A stretch of DNA of 64,000 bases from Desulfofundulus salinus. Lineage in GTDB: Bacteria > Bacillota > Desulfotomaculia > Desulfotomaculales > Desulfovirgulaceae. Where the stretch lies: assembly GCF_003627965.1 (NCBI RefSeq), contig NZ_RBWE01000001.1:1418769-1482768 (forward strand), read 5' to 3'. Below the pieces are notes generated by a model, which was not told the origin of the DNA, made no database searches, and saw only the letters and a list, made by a program, of their open reading frames with translations. Below, piece after piece: positions 17,625-27,754 of the stretch. Numbering within the stretch: position 1 is the stretch's first letter; every line of letters begins with the position of its first letter. Both the position numbers and the translations under genes were made by a program.

Positions 17625-19544
17625 ATGGGAGACTTGCTTTCGACAATTAACTCTCCGGCGGATCTACGCTCTCTGGATATGGCCGGTTTACAGCAGCTTG
17701 CTTCCGAAATCCGGCAGGAGATTATCGAAACAGTGGCCAAAAACGGCGGCCACCTGGCCCCCAATCTGGGGGTGGTGGAACTTACCCTGGCATTACACCG
17801 GGTTTTTCAAACCCCCCGGGATAAAATTGTCTGGGATGTAGGCCACCAGTCCTATGTGCACAAGCTGGTTACCGGCCGCCGTCCGGTTTTTCATACACTG
17901 CGCCAGTTTGGGGGCATCAGCGGTTTTCCCAGACCCCAGGAGAGCGAACATGATGCCTTTGGCACCGGGCATAGCAGCACCTCCATTTCCGCAGCTTTAG
18001 GTTTGGCCCTGGCCCGGGACCTGAAGGGCGACAATTACTCCGTGGTAGCGGTGATTGGGGACGGGGCGTTGACTGGGGGTATGGCCTTTGAGGCCTTAAA
18101 CCATGCCGGCCACCATAAGACCAATTTAATCGTTGTCTTAAATGACAACGAGATGTCCATTGCCCCCAATGTAGGAGGGCTTGCTAAATACTTGAGCCGC
18201 CTCCGCACCGATCCCATGTATTCCAAAGGCAAGGAAGAGCTGGAACAGCTTTTAAAGCGCATTCCAGCCATTGGTCCCCGCGTGGTTAAAGCGGTGGAGC
18301 GGGTAAAGGACTCCCTGAAATATCTGGTAGTACCCGGCATGTTTTTCGAGGAACTCGGCTTCATCTACCTGGGGCCGATTGACGGGCACAATATCCAGGC
18401 CATGATCAATGTCTTCCAGCAGGCCAAAACCACCAGAGGACCCGTACTGGTACACGTGCTCACCCGCAAGGGGCGGGGTTACCCGCCGGCGGAGGAGAAT
18501 GCCGATAAATTTCACGGGGTTGGTCCGTTTGAAGTTAAAACGGGCCAGGTAATTAAAAAGCCGGGGCAGCCTCCCTCTTATACCGAGGTATTTGGGCGCA
18601 CCCTGGTGGAACTGGGACGCCGGGACAAGCGCATTGTAGCCATTACCGCAGCCATGCCTTCCGGTACCGGTTTGGATCATTTTGCCGCTGCCTTTCCCGA
18701 ACGGTTCTATGATGTTGGTATTGCCGAACAACACGCCGTTACCCTGGGCGCGGGCCTGGCGGCTGGCGGATTAAGGCCCGTAGTGGCTATTTATTCTACC
18801 TTTTTGCAAAGGGCCTACGACCAGGTGCTCCACGATGTCTGCCTGCAAAACCTGCCCGTAACCTTTGCCCTTGACCGGGCAGGTCTGGTCGGAGAAGACG
18901 GAGCTACCCATCACGGCGTGTTTGATTTTGCTTATCTGAGATCCATTCCCAACCTGGTGCTTATGGCTCCCGGGGACGAAAATGAGCTGCGCCAGATGTT
19001 AAAAACGGCGCTGGATTACCCGGGACCGGCGGTTTTGCGCTATCCCCGGAGTGCCGGTACGGGGTGCCCGCTGGATGAAAAAATTATCTCCCTGCCGGTG
19101 GGGAAGGCCCGGGTGCTCCGGGAAGGAGACGACATCACCCTGTTAGCCGTGGGCACCATGGTTTCCCTGGTCGAGGAGGCGGCTTCCCTTTTGGAACAGC
19201 AGGGCATCCATGCCACGGTGATCAACGCCCGGTTCGTCAAGCCACTGGATGAGGAATGTATTACCCGCTATGCCCTGCGCACCCGGCGGGTGGTTACCAT
19301 CGAGGAGCACGTCCTGCAGGGAGGATTCGGCAGCGCCGTCCTGGAACTGCTTGGGGACAGAGGGTTGCGCAACGTCCAGGTCATTCGCCTGGGAATTCCC
19401 GATGAGTTTATCGAGCACGGCAGCCGGGCCGTTTTGCTGGCCCGTTGCGGCCTGACCGTGGAAGGGTTGGTCAATACCGTATTACAGGCCCTGGGGGCGC
19501 GCAGGGCAAGAACAAAGGTAAAAATTGGAGTGCAATGGCCATGA
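17625..19544 (+). CDS. dxs: 1-deoxy-D-xylulose-5-phosphate synthase
   Basis: The 639-residue transketolase-like protein has the thiamine-diphosphate motif [18 protein letters not shown] ... NDNEMSI near residue 150, the N-terminal catalytic His in [12 protein letters not shown], and the [15 protein letters not shown] segment. It condenses pyruvate with glyceraldehyde 3-phosphate, the first step of the MEP isoprenoid pathway. Start ATG 17625 follows GGAAGGGG; a GTG at 17604 is a longer alternative. The gene overlaps tlyA at its end and supplies precursors for IspA upstream. Confidence 0.95.
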   Translation: MGDLLSTINSPADLRSLDMAGLQQLASEIRQEIIETVAKNGGHLAPNLGVVELTLALHRVFQTPRDKIVWDVGHQSYVHKLVTGRRPVFHTLRQFGGISGFPRPQESEHDAFGTGHSSTSISAALGLALARDLKGDNYSVVAVIGDGALTGGMAFEALNHAGHHKTNLIVVLNDNEMSIAPNVGGLAKYLSRLRTDPMYSKGKEELEQLLKRIPAIGPRVVKAVERVKDSLKYLVVPGMFFEELGFIYLGPIDGHNIQAMINVFQQAKTTRGPVLVHVLTRKGRGYPPAEENADKFHGVGPFEVKTGQVIKKPGQPPSYTEVFGRTLVELGRRDKRIVAITAAMPSGTGLDHFAAAFPERFYDVGIAEQHAVTLGAGLAAGGLRPVVAIYSTFLQRAYDQVLHDVCLQNLPVTFALDRAGLVGEDGATHHGVFDFAYLRSIPNLVLMAPGDENELRQMLKTALDYPGPAVLRYPRSAGTGCPLDEKIISLPVGKARVLREGDDITLLAVGTMVSLVEEAASLLEQQGIHATVINARFVKPLDEECITRYALRTRRVVTIEEHVLQGGFGSAVLELLGDRGLRNVQVIRLGIPDEFIEHGSRAVLLARCGLTVEGLVNTVLQALGARRARTKVKIGVQWP

Positions 19545-20362
19545 CCGCCGCCAGGCAGCGCCTGGATTTGTTGCTGGTGGAACGGGGACTTTTTGCCAGC
19601 AGGGAAAAAGCCAGGGCTGCGGTGATGGCCGGCCAGGTACGGGTGGACGGGCAACCGGTGGATAAGCCCGGCCGGCTGGTGGACCCCCGGAGCCAGATTG
19701 AGGTTACCGGGCAGATGCCTTACGTCAGCCGCGGCGGTTTAAAACTGGAAAAAGCCATTCATAGCTTTCAGCTGGATTTTACCGGCCGGGTAGTTCTGGA
19801 CGTGGGGGCATCCCACGGCGGATTTACCGACTGTGCCCTGCAGCATGGTGCCCGCCTTGTTATTGCTGTGGATGTGGGATACGGTCAGATGGCCTGGAAG
19901 CTCCGCTGCGACCCCCGGGTGGTACTCCTGGAGCGCACCAACATCCGTTACCTGCAGCCGCAAGACCTGCCTTACCTGGCTGATATAGCGGTGGTAGATG
20001 TTTCTTTTATTTCCCTGGAGAAGGTACTGCCCAAACTGCAGGAACTGACCACCAGCGATGCCCTGGGTGTAGCGCTCATTAAACCCCAATTTGAGGCCGG
20101 ACGGGAAAGGGTGGGCAAAAAGGGAGTGGTACGGGACCCGGCGGTGCACCGGGAAGTCATTACTGCCGTTTGCCGGGTCATTAAAGGTCTGGGGTGGGGC
20201 GTACGGGGTCTCGATTTTTCGCCCATTAAGGGTCCGGAGGGCAATATCGAGTTTTTGGTTTGTTTTCACCGGAAGGCCCCCGACCAGGTAGACCTCTCTT
20301 CCACCATCCCGGCGGTGGTGGCCCGGGCCCACGCCGAACTTGACGCCGGTAACGGGGATTAG
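19541..20362 (+). CDS. tlyA: TlyA family RNA methyltransferase
   Basis: The protein (about 273 residues) has an N-terminal S4 RNA-binding domain ([27 protein letters not shown]), a linker with [12 protein letters not shown], and a FtsJ-like methyltransferase core ([21 protein letters not shown]). TlyA enzymes 2'-O-methylate cytidines in 16S and/or 23S rRNA. GGAG lies 10 nt before ATG 19541; ATG 19535 is closer than usual to it. The start overlaps the dxs stop. The dxs-tlyA-nadK-argR-recN order equals that in Bacillus (yqxC). Confidence 0.9.
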   Translation: MTAARQRLDLLLVERGLFASREKARAAVMAGQVRVDGQPVDKPGRLVDPRSQIEVTGQMPYVSRGGLKLEKAIHSFQLDFTGRVVLDVGASHGGFTDCALQHGARLVIAVDVGYGQMAWKLRCDPRVVLLERTNIRYLQPQDLPYLADIAVVDVSFISLEKVLPKLQELTTSDALGVALIKPQFEAGRERVGKKGVVRDPAVHREVITAVCRVIKGLGWGVRGLDFSPIKGPEGNIEFLVCFHRKAPDQVDLSSTIPAVVARAHAELDAGNGD

Positions 20363-20399
20363 CCCGCTGCCGGCGGTTTTACCTAAAAGGAGTGACCCG

Positions 20400-21269
20400 A
20401 TGAAAACCATCGGCCTGGTGGTTAACCTGGGTAAACAAAGGGTAGCTCCCCTGGTGGAACAAATTGTTGACTGGCTGACTGCACGGGGTTGCCGGGTGGT
20501 GATGACCGGTGATGCGGCCACCGCCCTGGGCCGGCCCGAACTGGGTATCCCCCGGGAACAGCTCGTTGAGGAAACCGAAATTCTGCTGGTGCTGGGTGGC
20601 GACGGTACCCTGCTGCGCTGTGCCCGGGAATCCGCTCCCCGGGGTATACCGCTTCTGGGAATCAATCTTGGCCATCTCGGTTTTCTAACCGAAATTGATG
20701 TTCCGGAACTTTTACCCGGTTTGGAGAAACTTTTAGCCGGCCGGTACACCATTGAGGAGCGGATGATGCTTGAGGCCAGGGTTATCCGGGAGGGACTTAC
20801 AGTAGAGCGGGTTATTGGTTTAAACGACGCGGTCATTACCAAAGGAGCCTTTGCCCGGCTGATTTTTCTGGAAACCTATGTTAACGATGATTTCGTCAGC
20901 ACCTATCCAGCCGATGGCCTGATTGTAGCCACTCCTACCGGTTCCACGGCCTATTCCCTTTCTGCTGGCGGTCCTCTGGTTACCCCGGAGCTGGACCTGA
21001 TGGTGGTCACCCCCATCTGTCCCCATTCCCTCTGGGCACGGCCACTGGTCATTAACGCTGCCAGCCGCGTGCGGGTGATTGTTCGCTCGAAACAGGGGGA
21101 AGTAATGTTAACGGTTGATGGCCAGCAGGGCTGCAAATTGAAGTTCAATGACACGGTGCTCGTACAACAATCGGCCCATCGTGCCCGGTTGATCCGGTTG
21201 AAAAACCGCAGCTTTTTCTATCTCTTGCGCCAGAAGCTAAGTGAGGGTGAGCGTCTGAATGGTTGCTAG
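20400..21269 (+). CDS. nadK: NAD kinase
   Basis: The 289-residue protein has the NAD kinase signatures [13 protein letters not shown] near residue 65, [10 protein letters not shown] near 93, and the [15 protein letters not shown] loop near 180. It phosphorylates NAD to NADP with ATP or polyphosphate. AAAAGGAGTG precedes ATG 20400. Its 3' end overlaps the following methyltransferase by 11 bp, so the genes are translationally coupled. Confidence 0.94.
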   Translation: MKTIGLVVNLGKQRVAPLVEQIVDWLTARGCRVVMTGDAATALGRPELGIPREQLVEETEILLVLGGDGTLLRCARESAPRGIPLLGINLGHLGFLTEIDVPELLPGLEKLLAGRYTIEERMMLEARVIREGLTVERVIGLNDAVITKGAFARLIFLETYVNDDFVSTYPADGLIVATPTGSTAYSLSAGGPLVTPELDLMVVTPICPHSLWARPLVINAASRVRVIVRSKQGEVMLTVDGQQGCKLKFNDTVLVQQSAHRARLIRLKNRSFFYLLRQKLSEGERLNGC

Positions 21270-21837
21270 AAGTGCCAGTGCTGTCCAGTGGGCGCAAAGC
21301 TTTATTGCTCCGGTGCTGGTGCCCGGCTGCCTGGCGGTGGACGCCACCGCAGGTAACGGTCAGGACACGTTGTTCCTGGCCCGGGGTGTGGGGCCGCAGG
21401 GGAAGGTTTTTGCCTTTGACATTCAGCTCCAGGCCCTGGAAAAAACCAGGGAACAGCTGGCCGGGGCCGGTTTGCTGGACCGGGTGATCCTGCTGGCCGC
21501 GGACCACCGGGAAATGGCCGCCCATGTTCCCGGTGCCGTGAAGGCAGTTATGTTTAACCTGGGCTATCTGCCCGGCGGGGACCACCGGATCATCACCCGG
21601 CCCGAATCCACCCTGGAAGCGCTCAAAGCGGCCCTGTCCCTTTTAGCTTCCGGAGGGCGTATTTCCCTGGTGGTTTATACGGGGCATCCGGGCGCCACAG
21701 AGGAACTAAAGGTTGTGGAGGAGTTCACCCGGGATCTTTCTTCCCGGCAATATACGGTGGTAAGGCTATCCTTCTGGAATCGTTCTTCAAAGGCGCCGGT
21801 AGTAGTCCTTTTGGAAAAGGCGGGTGCAGAAACGTGA
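21259..21837 (+). CDS. mnmM: tRNA (mnm(5)s(2)U34)-methyltransferase-like protein (MnmM/YtqB family)
   Basis: The 192-residue Rossmann methyltransferase has the SAM motif [18 protein letters not shown] near residue 28 and the family motif [12 protein letters not shown] near 98, typical of the YtqB family, shown in Bacillus to be MnmM, which methylates nm5s2U34 in tRNA. It overlaps nadK upstream and argR downstream (GTGA). Older annotations call it putative rRNA methylase. The assignment rests on motif recognition. Confidence 0.82.
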   Translation: MVARSASAVQWAQSFIAPVLVPGCLAVDATAGNGQDTLFLARGVGPQGKVFAFDIQLQALEKTREQLAGAGLLDRVILLAADHREMAAHVPGAVKAVMFNLGYLPGGDHRIITRPESTLEALKAALSLLASGGRISLVVYTGHPGATEELKVVEEFTRDLSSRQYTVVRLSFWNRSSKAPVVVLLEKAGAET

Positions 21838-22289
21838 AGGCCCGGCGGCAAAGGCAAATCCTTGAGATTATCCGCCAGCAGGTTATCGAAACCCAGGAAG
21901 AACTGGCGGAGGCCCTGCGGGCCGCCGGGTTTCCCGTTACCCAGGCCACCGTGTCCCGGGATATCCGGGAGCTGGGATTGGTCAAGGTGCCCGGAGAGAA
22001 CAATACCTTTCGCTATGCTGCTCCCGGTGAAACGCCTCCTTTAAGACGGTATGAACGGTTGAAGAGACTTCTGCGCAGCTCGGTACAGTTCATCGATTTT
22101 AGTGAAAACCTGGTGGTGGTTAAAACACTGCCGGGCGAAGCTCAGGGTGTAGCTTCGGCCATTGACCAGGCGGCCTGGCCGGAAATTATCGGTACCGTGG
22201 CCGGGGACGATACCATTTTGATTGTAGTTAAACCGAAAAAACTGGTAACTACAGTTTTGCAACGCTTAAATCAGCTGGCCAGGGGGTGA
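21834..22289 (+). CDS. argR: Arginine repressor ArgR
   Basis: The 151-residue protein has the N-terminal winged helix ([20 protein letters not shown] ... [17 protein letters not shown]) and the C-terminal arginine-binding/hexamerisation domain with the [13 protein letters not shown] stretch. It represses arginine synthesis and activates catabolism when arginine-bound. Translation starts at GTG 21834, overlapping the mnmM stop. The argR-recN pairing is conserved in Firmicutes. Confidence 0.95.
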   Translation: MKARRQRQILEIIRQQVIETQEELAEALRAAGFPVTQATVSRDIRELGLVKVPGENNTFRYAAPGETPPLRRYERLKRLLRSSVQFIDFSENLVVVKTLPGEAQGVASAIDQAAWPEIIGTVAGDDTILIVVKPKKLVTTVLQRLNQLARG

Positions 22290-22293
22290 GAAA

Positions 22294-24003
22294 TTGCTAG
22301 TTTCCCTGGATATTCAGGATTTTGGCCTCATTGACCGGCAGACCATTGAATTTACTCCCGGATTAAATGTGCTCACCGGGGAAACGGGTGCGGGAAAATC
22401 CATAGTTGTGGAGGCCCTGCAGGTGGCCCTGGGCGGCAGGGCGTGGGCGGAATTTATCCGGACGGGTAAGGAAAGGGCCAGGGTTGCGGCAGTTTTTGAG
22501 GTTCACCCGTTAGCTGTGCTGAAGGAAAAGCTAAAGGCGTGGGGAATCCCGCTGGAAGACGACGGGATACTGGTCATGGCCCGGGAACTGGCCCGGAGCG
22601 GGCGCAACATTTGCCGGTTAAACGGGCAGGTGGTTGCTCTAAGCGTCTACCGGGAAGCGGGCCAGCATCTGGTGGATATCCACGGCCAGCACGAAAGCCA
22701 GTCGCTCTTTAACCCCGATCACCACAGGGATCTTCTGGATCGTTTCGGAGGGTTGTGGTCCTTGCGGCAAGAGGTAGCCGAAATCTACCACAGGTGGCGT
22801 GATCTTACATCTCAACTGGAGGAACTCCGCCACGGTGCGAGGGACAGGCTGCACCGCCTGGACATGCTTACATATCAGGTCCAGGAGATTGATCGTGCCC
22901 GCCTCTTGCCGGAGGAAGAGGAAGCACTCACCCAGGAACGCAACCGGCTGGCCAATGCCGAGAAGATTGCGGCCCTGGCCGGCCGGTGTTATCAGGCCCT
23001 GCACGGGGGAGAGGAAGGCATCCCGGCGGTAATGGATCTCCTGGGCCGGGCCTGCCGGGACCTGGAGGAGCTGTCCCGCCTGGATCCTGACCTTTCATCC
23101 CTGGCATCATCCCTGGACGGCGTCTTATACCAGGTGGAGGATGTGGCGCGGGAACTGGCCCGTTACCGGGACGGGGTGGAATTTAACCCCAGCCGGCTAC
23201 AGGAAGTGGAGGAGAGACTTTCCCGTATTCGCGATCTCAAGCGCAAGTATGGTGATAGTGTGGAGGAAATCCTGCGTTACCGTGAAGAGGCGGCAGCCGA
23301 GCTGGAGTTACTGGCTTCCAGCGAGGAAAATACGGCGGCGCTGGAGGATGAGATCAAACTCTGGGAAGAACGCTGGCAGCAAAAGGCACTGGACCTGTCC
23401 CGGGCCCGCCGGGAGCATGCCCGGAAACTGGAAGAGGCGGTGGCCCGGGAACTGGCGGATCTGGAAATGGGGAATGTAGAGTTCCAGGTTCTCTTTGAAG
23501 ATCTGAGCCAGCCTTCCGCCACCGGGCGGGAACGCGTGGAGTTTCTGATCTCTCCCAATCCGGGGGAACCCCTGCGTCCCCTGGCCAGAATTGCTTCCGG
23601 GGGTGAGTTGTCCCGGGTGATGCTGGCCATGCGCGCCATCCTGGCTACAGTGGATGAGTTGCCCACCCTGGTTTTTGACGAAGTAGATGCGGGCATCGGT
23701 GGGAGGACCCTGGTGGCCGTGGCCGAAAAGCTGGCCGATATTGCCGGCCACCGTCAGGTGGTATGCGTTACCCACGCGGCCCAGATAGCCAGCTTTGCCC
23801 GCACCCACTTCAGCATTTCCAAAGAAGTCCGGGCCGGTCAAACCACCACCCGGGTGAGAAGGCTTGATGAGGAAGGCCGCCTGGCGGAGCTGGCCCGCAT
23901 GCTCGGCGGGCGGGAGGCAGACGGCCTGGCCAGGGATCATGCCCGTCACCTGCTGGAACAGGCCAGGGAAAGGATTGAGATTGCCCGGAAGAAGACCTGT
24001 TAA
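22294..24003 (+). CDS. recN: DNA repair protein RecN
   Basis: The 569-residue SMC-like protein has Walker A GETGAGKSIVVEALQ near residue 29, a QHESQSLFNP Q-loop-like segment near 132, two coiled-coil arms (about residues 155-380), and the ABC signature ASGGELSRVMLAMRAI with Walker B LVFDEVDAGIGG near 460. RecN organises DNA ends in double-strand break repair. Translation starts at TTG 22294 behind GGGGGTGAG, 4 bp after argR. Confidence 0.95.
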   Translation: MLVSLDIQDFGLIDRQTIEFTPGLNVLTGETGAGKSIVVEALQVALGGRAWAEFIRTGKERARVAAVFEVHPLAVLKEKLKAWGIPLEDDGILVMARELARSGRNICRLNGQVVALSVYREAGQHLVDIHGQHESQSLFNPDHHRDLLDRFGGLWSLRQEVAEIYHRWRDLTSQLEELRHGARDRLHRLDMLTYQVQEIDRARLLPEEEEALTQERNRLANAEKIAALAGRCYQALHGGEEGIPAVMDLLGRACRDLEELSRLDPDLSSLASSLDGVLYQVEDVARELARYRDGVEFNPSRLQEVEERLSRIRDLKRKYGDSVEEILRYREEAAAELELLASSEENTAALEDEIKLWEERWQQKALDLSRARREHARKLEEAVARELADLEMGNVEFQVLFEDLSQPSATGRERVEFLISPNPGEPLRPLARIASGGELSRVMLAMRAILATVDELPTLVFDEVDAGIGGRTLVAVAEKLADIAGHRQVVCVTHAAQIASFARTHFSISKEVRAGQTTTRVRRLDEEGRLAELARMLGGREADGLARDHARHLLEQARERIEIARKKTC

Positions 24004-24078
24004 GACATAAATGCGAAAATCCAAAAAATCTTGGATTTTGGATTAATGTAAAAAAATCGCTATATCTTTTTAATTTTT

Positions 24079-24108
24079 AAAGCCCAATAATGGGCTTTTT
24101 ATTTTTTT
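24079..24108 (+). terminator. Terminator after recN
   Basis: AAAGCCCA / TGGGCTTT stem, ATAA loop, T-rich tail. The 265 bp between recN and spoIVB hold this terminator, a weaker AATCCA/TGGATT hairpin near 24016 and no gene. Confidence 0.8.
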
Positions 24109-24268
24109 AAACGCAAATAAGCCAATAACGGCACATTTAGTCAGAATAATTGATATTACCTCGGGCTATCTTAAAAATGCACACATTTATTTTAATTTTT
24201 GATGCCTTATCTGGGTACCAGTATGTAGATGGAGGTGGGACAAAAAATCAACGGGGAGGCGATAAATT

Positions 24269-25555
24269 CTGAGCAGGAAGAGATTTTTTTCCATCACGGC
24301 AGTGTTCACCCTGGTACTGAGTCTTTTGTGTGCAAACATAACCTTAAAAACCTTATTTATGTCTGTGGGACCAAACGTGGCCATAGGCGACCCCCTTATA
24401 CCCCGGGGATTACCCGTAAAACTTTTTAAAGTGGAAATTTTGTCCGGGCAGCCAAAAGCCAGGTGGACCTCCGGGCAGGGTGTCGTTCCCGTAGCCAGCG
24501 TCCCCGGCCGGGTAGATATGCAAATAAAGCTTCTGGGTCTTATTCCTCTAAACCGTATGGTGGTTAATGTGGTGCCTGCCGTGCGGGTCATCCCGGGAGG
24601 GCATTCCATCGGCGTCCTGCTCCATGCCCAGGGAGTAATGGTGGTTGGCCACGCGGTGGTTACGGATCTTAAGGGACAACGGCACAATCCCGCCCTGCAG
24701 GCAGGAATTTTAAACGGTGATGTTATCATAAAAGTAAACGGGTGCCGGGTACAGAGTGAACAGCAGGTGCGCAACGAAATAAGCCGGTGCGGTGAAACGG
24801 GCCGCCCGGTCACCCTGGAAATAAAACGGGGGCAACGTGTCTTCACCACCCGGGTTAAACCAATCTTTTGTGCCGAAACAAGGCGTTACCGTATTGGGCT
24901 TTACGTGCGGGATAGTGCCGCAGGAGTCGGTACCCTGACTTTTTATGAACCGCGAAGCAAAAAATATGGTGCCCTCGGTCACGTGATTACCGATATTGAA
25001 ACGAACCGCAAGATTGAGCTTGGTGACGGTCAAATTATGGAGGCAATGGTGCAGGGAATCCGTCCGGGCCGCCGGGGCCAACCGGGGGAAAAAATAGGGC
25101 TTTTCAACGGTAGCGGGTTCACCGGTAATATAGAGAAAAATACATCCTGCGGAATTTTTGGTTACTTGCGGCAGCCCCTGAAAAATTCCTTATATCCCCA
25201 ACCAGTACCTGTAGCCCTGGTATATCAGGTGAAAAAGGGGCCGGCCGAGATGCTCACGGTTCTAAAGGGTAACCGTATTGGACGTTTTTCCGTGGAAATA
25301 TTACAGGTGATGCCCCAGAACAAGTGGGAGGGAAAGGGTATGGTGATTAAAGTTAACGATCCCGAGCTTTTACGACAAACCGGGGGCATCATCCAGGGAA
25401 TGAGCGGCAGCCCCATTATACAGGACGGAAAGTTTGTCGGAGCCGTGACGCACGTGTTTGTTAACGATCCCACCCGGGGTTATGGCGTACTTGCCGAGTG
25501 GATGCTTTGGGAAGCAAATTTAATGCCCATTCCGAAGGAGAAAAAAGCTGCTTAA
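24269..25555 (+). CDS. spoIVB: SpoIVB serine peptidase (sporulation checkpoint protease)
   Basis: The protein has an N-terminal membrane anchor, a PDZ domain (about residues 105-185, with LQAGILNGDVIIKVNG) and the S55 peptidase domain with the catalytic His in ALGHVITD and Ser in GMSGSPI. SpoIVB is secreted into the intermembrane space of the sporangium and signals sigma-K activation. The frame is open back to a stop at 24263; GGGGAGG (24253-24259) fits only a CTG at 24269 (9 nt) or ATT at 24266 (6 nt). The first ATG-like codon, GTG 24302, has no ribosome site and would cut the basic anchor start RKRFF. A CTG start is therefore assumed. spo0A follows. Confidence 0.9.
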   Translation: MSRKRFFSITAVFTLVLSLLCANITLKTLFMSVGPNVAIGDPLIPRGLPVKLFKVEILSGQPKARWTSGQGVVPVASVPGRVDMQIKLLGLIPLNRMVVNVVPAVRVIPGGHSIGVLLHAQGVMVVGHAVVTDLKGQRHNPALQAGILNGDVIIKVNGCRVQSEQQVRNEISRCGETGRPVTLEIKRGQRVFTTRVKPIFCAETRRYRIGLYVRDSAAGVGTLTFYEPRSKKYGALGHVITDIETNRKIELGDGQIMEAMVQGIRPGRRGQPGEKIGLFNGSGFTGNIEKNTSCGIFGYLRQPLKNSLYPQPVPVALVYQVKKGPAEMLTVLKGNRIGRFSVEILQVMPQNKWEGKGMVIKVNDPELLRQTGGIIQGMSGSPIIQDGKFVGAVTHVFVNDPTRGYGVLAEWMLWEANLMPIPKEKKAA

Positions 25556-25644
25556 ATATAAGCTTTTTCGACTAAGACCCAGGTTTTATGCATAAGTCGT
25601 TCACTTGGTGTTATATTTTGACAGAAATAGTAAATAAAATAATC

Positions 25645-25670
25645 ACTCCGTCCAGAAGGAGTTTTTTTTT
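25645..25670 (+). terminator. Terminator between spoIVB and spo0A
   Basis: ACTCC / GGAGT short stem, 8-nt loop, nine T residues. Confidence 0.6.
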
Positions 25671-25740
25671 ATGCGTCGAAATTGGCTATAAATACCATTA
25701 GAGAGAAAATATAATAAAATACTTCAGGAGGCGGGATTTA

Positions 25741-26505
25741 ATGGTGAAAAAGACCGTTAAGGTGCTAATTGCTGATGATAATCGAGAGTTTTGCGAATTA
25801 CTCAAGGAATTTATCAGCCAACAGGAGGACTTTCAATTAGCAGGTATTGCATATAATGGCTTAGAGGCCCTGGAGCAAATTAAACAGCAAAAACCGGATG
25901 TGGTAGTGCTGGATATCATCATGCCCCACTTAGATGGCATTGGCGTGCTTGAAAAATTGGAGAGTGTTTCGCCCCGTCCCAAGGTAATTATGCTTACGGC
26001 CTTTGGCCAGGAAAGTGTTACCCAGCGGGCAGTGGAACTTGGGGCCGACTACTATATTTTAAAACCTTTTGACTTTGGCGTACTGGCCACGCGTATCCGG
26101 CAGCTTGCCGATGGAGTAAATGTATCCCAGTACATATCCCCGGCCAAAACGAAAAACCTGGACGTGGCGGTAACAAACATCATCCATGAAATGGGCGTAC
26201 CGGCCCATATTAAAGGCTATCACTATTTGCGGGATGCTATTCTGGCAGTAATTAACGAAGTCAACCTGCTGGGGGCAGTAACCAAAGAACTTTACCCCAT
26301 GATTGCCCAGAAATATCAAACCACGCCCAGCCGGGTGGAAAGGGCTATCCGTCATGCCATTGAGCTGGCGTGGGACAGGGGTAATGTAGAAATGATGACG
26401 AGATTTTTTGGTTATACTATAAATCTACAAAGGGGTAAACCAACCAATTCCGAATTTATAGCCATGGTTGCGGACAAGCTAAGGCTGGAGGCCAAGGTGA
26501 GTTAG
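25741..26505 (+). CDS. spo0A: Sporulation master response regulator Spo0A
   Basis: The 254-residue protein has a receiver domain (acidic pair ADD near residue 12, phosphorylated Asp58 in VVVLDIIMP, Thr in LTAFGQ, Lys in ILKPFDFG) and the Spo0A DNA-binding domain with [34 protein letters not shown]. It receives phosphate from the phosphorelay or orphan kinases and activates early sporulation genes. AGGAGG precedes ATG 25741. A TATAAT at 25710 may be its -10 box but no good -35 is seen. Confidence 0.97.
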   Translation: MVKKTVKVLIADDNREFCELLKEFISQQEDFQLAGIAYNGLEALEQIKQQKPDVVVLDIIMPHLDGIGVLEKLESVSPRPKVIMLTAFGQESVTQRAVELGADYYILKPFDFGVLATRIRQLADGVNVSQYISPAKTKNLDVAVTNIIHEMGVPAHIKGYHYLRDAILAVINEVNLLGAVTKELYPMIAQKYQTTPSRVERAIRHAIELAWDRGNVEMMTRFFGYTINLQRGKPTNSEFIAMVADKLRLEAKVS

Positions 26506-26518
26506 AACTAAATGCCAG

Positions 26519-26544
26519 AACCTGACCGGCGGTCAGGTTTTTTT
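26519..26544 (+). terminator. Terminator after spo0A
   Basis: A perfect 9-bp stem AACCTGACC / GGTCAGGTT, GGC loop and seven T residues. Confidence 0.85.
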
Positions 26545-26623
26545 ACGAAACAGGGACCGTTTCTTGACTGGCCGCTACAAAAACTGTAAAATGTTAGAGA
26601 AATATTAAGGCGGTGAGAGTGGC

Positions 26624-27745
26624 ATGCACGTTAAGGGTATTGCCCGGGTGGACAAGCGGACCAAGCACCTTGTCAAACGTCTGGCGGCTCACGAAATTGC
26701 CATTATCAACCACCCTGAGCTTGATGAAGTCGCCGCCCAGTCTCTGGTGGAGGCGCGGGTACGGGCGGTCATTAACGCTGCTTCCTCCTTGAGCGACCGG
26801 TATCCCAACCCCGGCCCCCTGATCCTGGTCCAGGCCGGGGTGATCCTGGTTGACAATGCCGGGGAAGAAATTATGGATCTGGTGGCGGAGGGACAGGAAG
26901 TGGAAATAAAAGACGGCCTGATTTTCTGTCGTGGCCGCCAGGTGGCCGCCGGACATATCCTCACTGCCGAAGAAATAAAGCAAAAAATGGCCCTGGCCCA
27001 GCAAAACATGGGAACCGTTATTTCCCGTTTTGTGGAAAATACCCTGGAACATGCCCGGCACGAAATGAGCCTGATTAAGGGTGAGTACCAGCGGCCGCTC
27101 TTGCGCACCTCTTTTAAAGGCAGGCATGTGCTCATTGTGGTACGGGGACATAATTATAAGGAGGACTTAAATGCCATTAAATCCTACATTGACGAAATGC
27201 GCCCCGTACTGGTGGGCGTGGATGGCGGTGCCGATGCCCTGATAGAATTTGGTTACCAGCCCGACATCATAGTTGGCGATATGGATAGCGTTTCGGATAA
27301 AACTTTGCAGTCGGGGGCGGAGCTGGTGGTCCACGCTTACCCCGATGGAAGAGCTCCCGGGTTGCAACGCATTCAGCAACTGGGGTTAAAGGCAGCGGTT
27401 TTTGCCGCCCCCGGTACCAGCGAAGATATAGCCATGCTTTTAGCTTATGATGGAGGAGCAGAGTTAATTGTAGCCGTCGGTACCCATTTCTGTGTGGAGG
27501 ATTTTTTAGAGAAGGGGCGGAAGGGCATGGGGAGCACCTTTTTGGTACGGTTGAAGGTCGGCTCAATTTTAGTTGATGCCAAAGGGGTCAGCAAGCTCTA
27601 CCGCAATCGCATTAAAGCCAGGTACCTGGCCCAAATTGTTCTTGCTGCCCTCTTGCCTGCCGGTGTGGTGGTAGTTGTCTCCCCTGCCACCAGGGAATTG
27701 TTACGCTTGCTGTACATACACTTCCGGTTGCTGCTGGGAATTTAG
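26624..27745 (+). CDS. steA: SteA-like protein (thiamin pyrophosphokinase-fold, cytokinetic-ring family)
   Basis: The 373-residue protein has an N-terminal beta-rich domain, a central thiamin-pyrophosphokinase-like domain (VGVDGGADALIEFGYQPDIIVGDMDSVSD, near residue 195) and a single C-terminal membrane helix (AALLPAGVVVVV, near 350). This is the layout of SteA, a cytokinesis protein of Corynebacteriales also found in many Firmicutes. The gene starts a four-gene envelope-related run and its partner SteB-like gene follows after 9 bp. Its role in spore-formers is not known to me. Confidence 0.8.
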   Translation: MHVKGIARVDKRTKHLVKRLAAHEIAIINHPELDEVAAQSLVEARVRAVINAASSLSDRYPNPGPLILVQAGVILVDNAGEEIMDLVAEGQEVEIKDGLIFCRGRQVAAGHILTAEEIKQKMALAQQNMGTVISRFVENTLEHARHEMSLIKGEYQRPLLRTSFKGRHVLIVVRGHNYKEDLNAIKSYIDEMRPVLVGVDGGADALIEFGYQPDIIVGDMDSVSDKTLQSGAELVVHAYPDGRAPGLQRIQQLGLKAAVFAAPGTSEDIAMLLAYDGGAELIVAVGTHFCVEDFLEKGRKGMGSTFLVRLKVGSILVDAKGVSKLYRNRIKARYLAQIVLAALLPAGVVVVVSPATRELLRLLYIHFRLLLGI

Positions 27746-27754
27746 GCTGGTGGG

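Noticed and set aside
19739-20842. 367-residue minus-strand frame across tlyA and nadK
   Set aside because: It is a shadow of two well-supported plus-strand genes; high GC at third positions keeps the opposite frame open. No ribosome site or domain.
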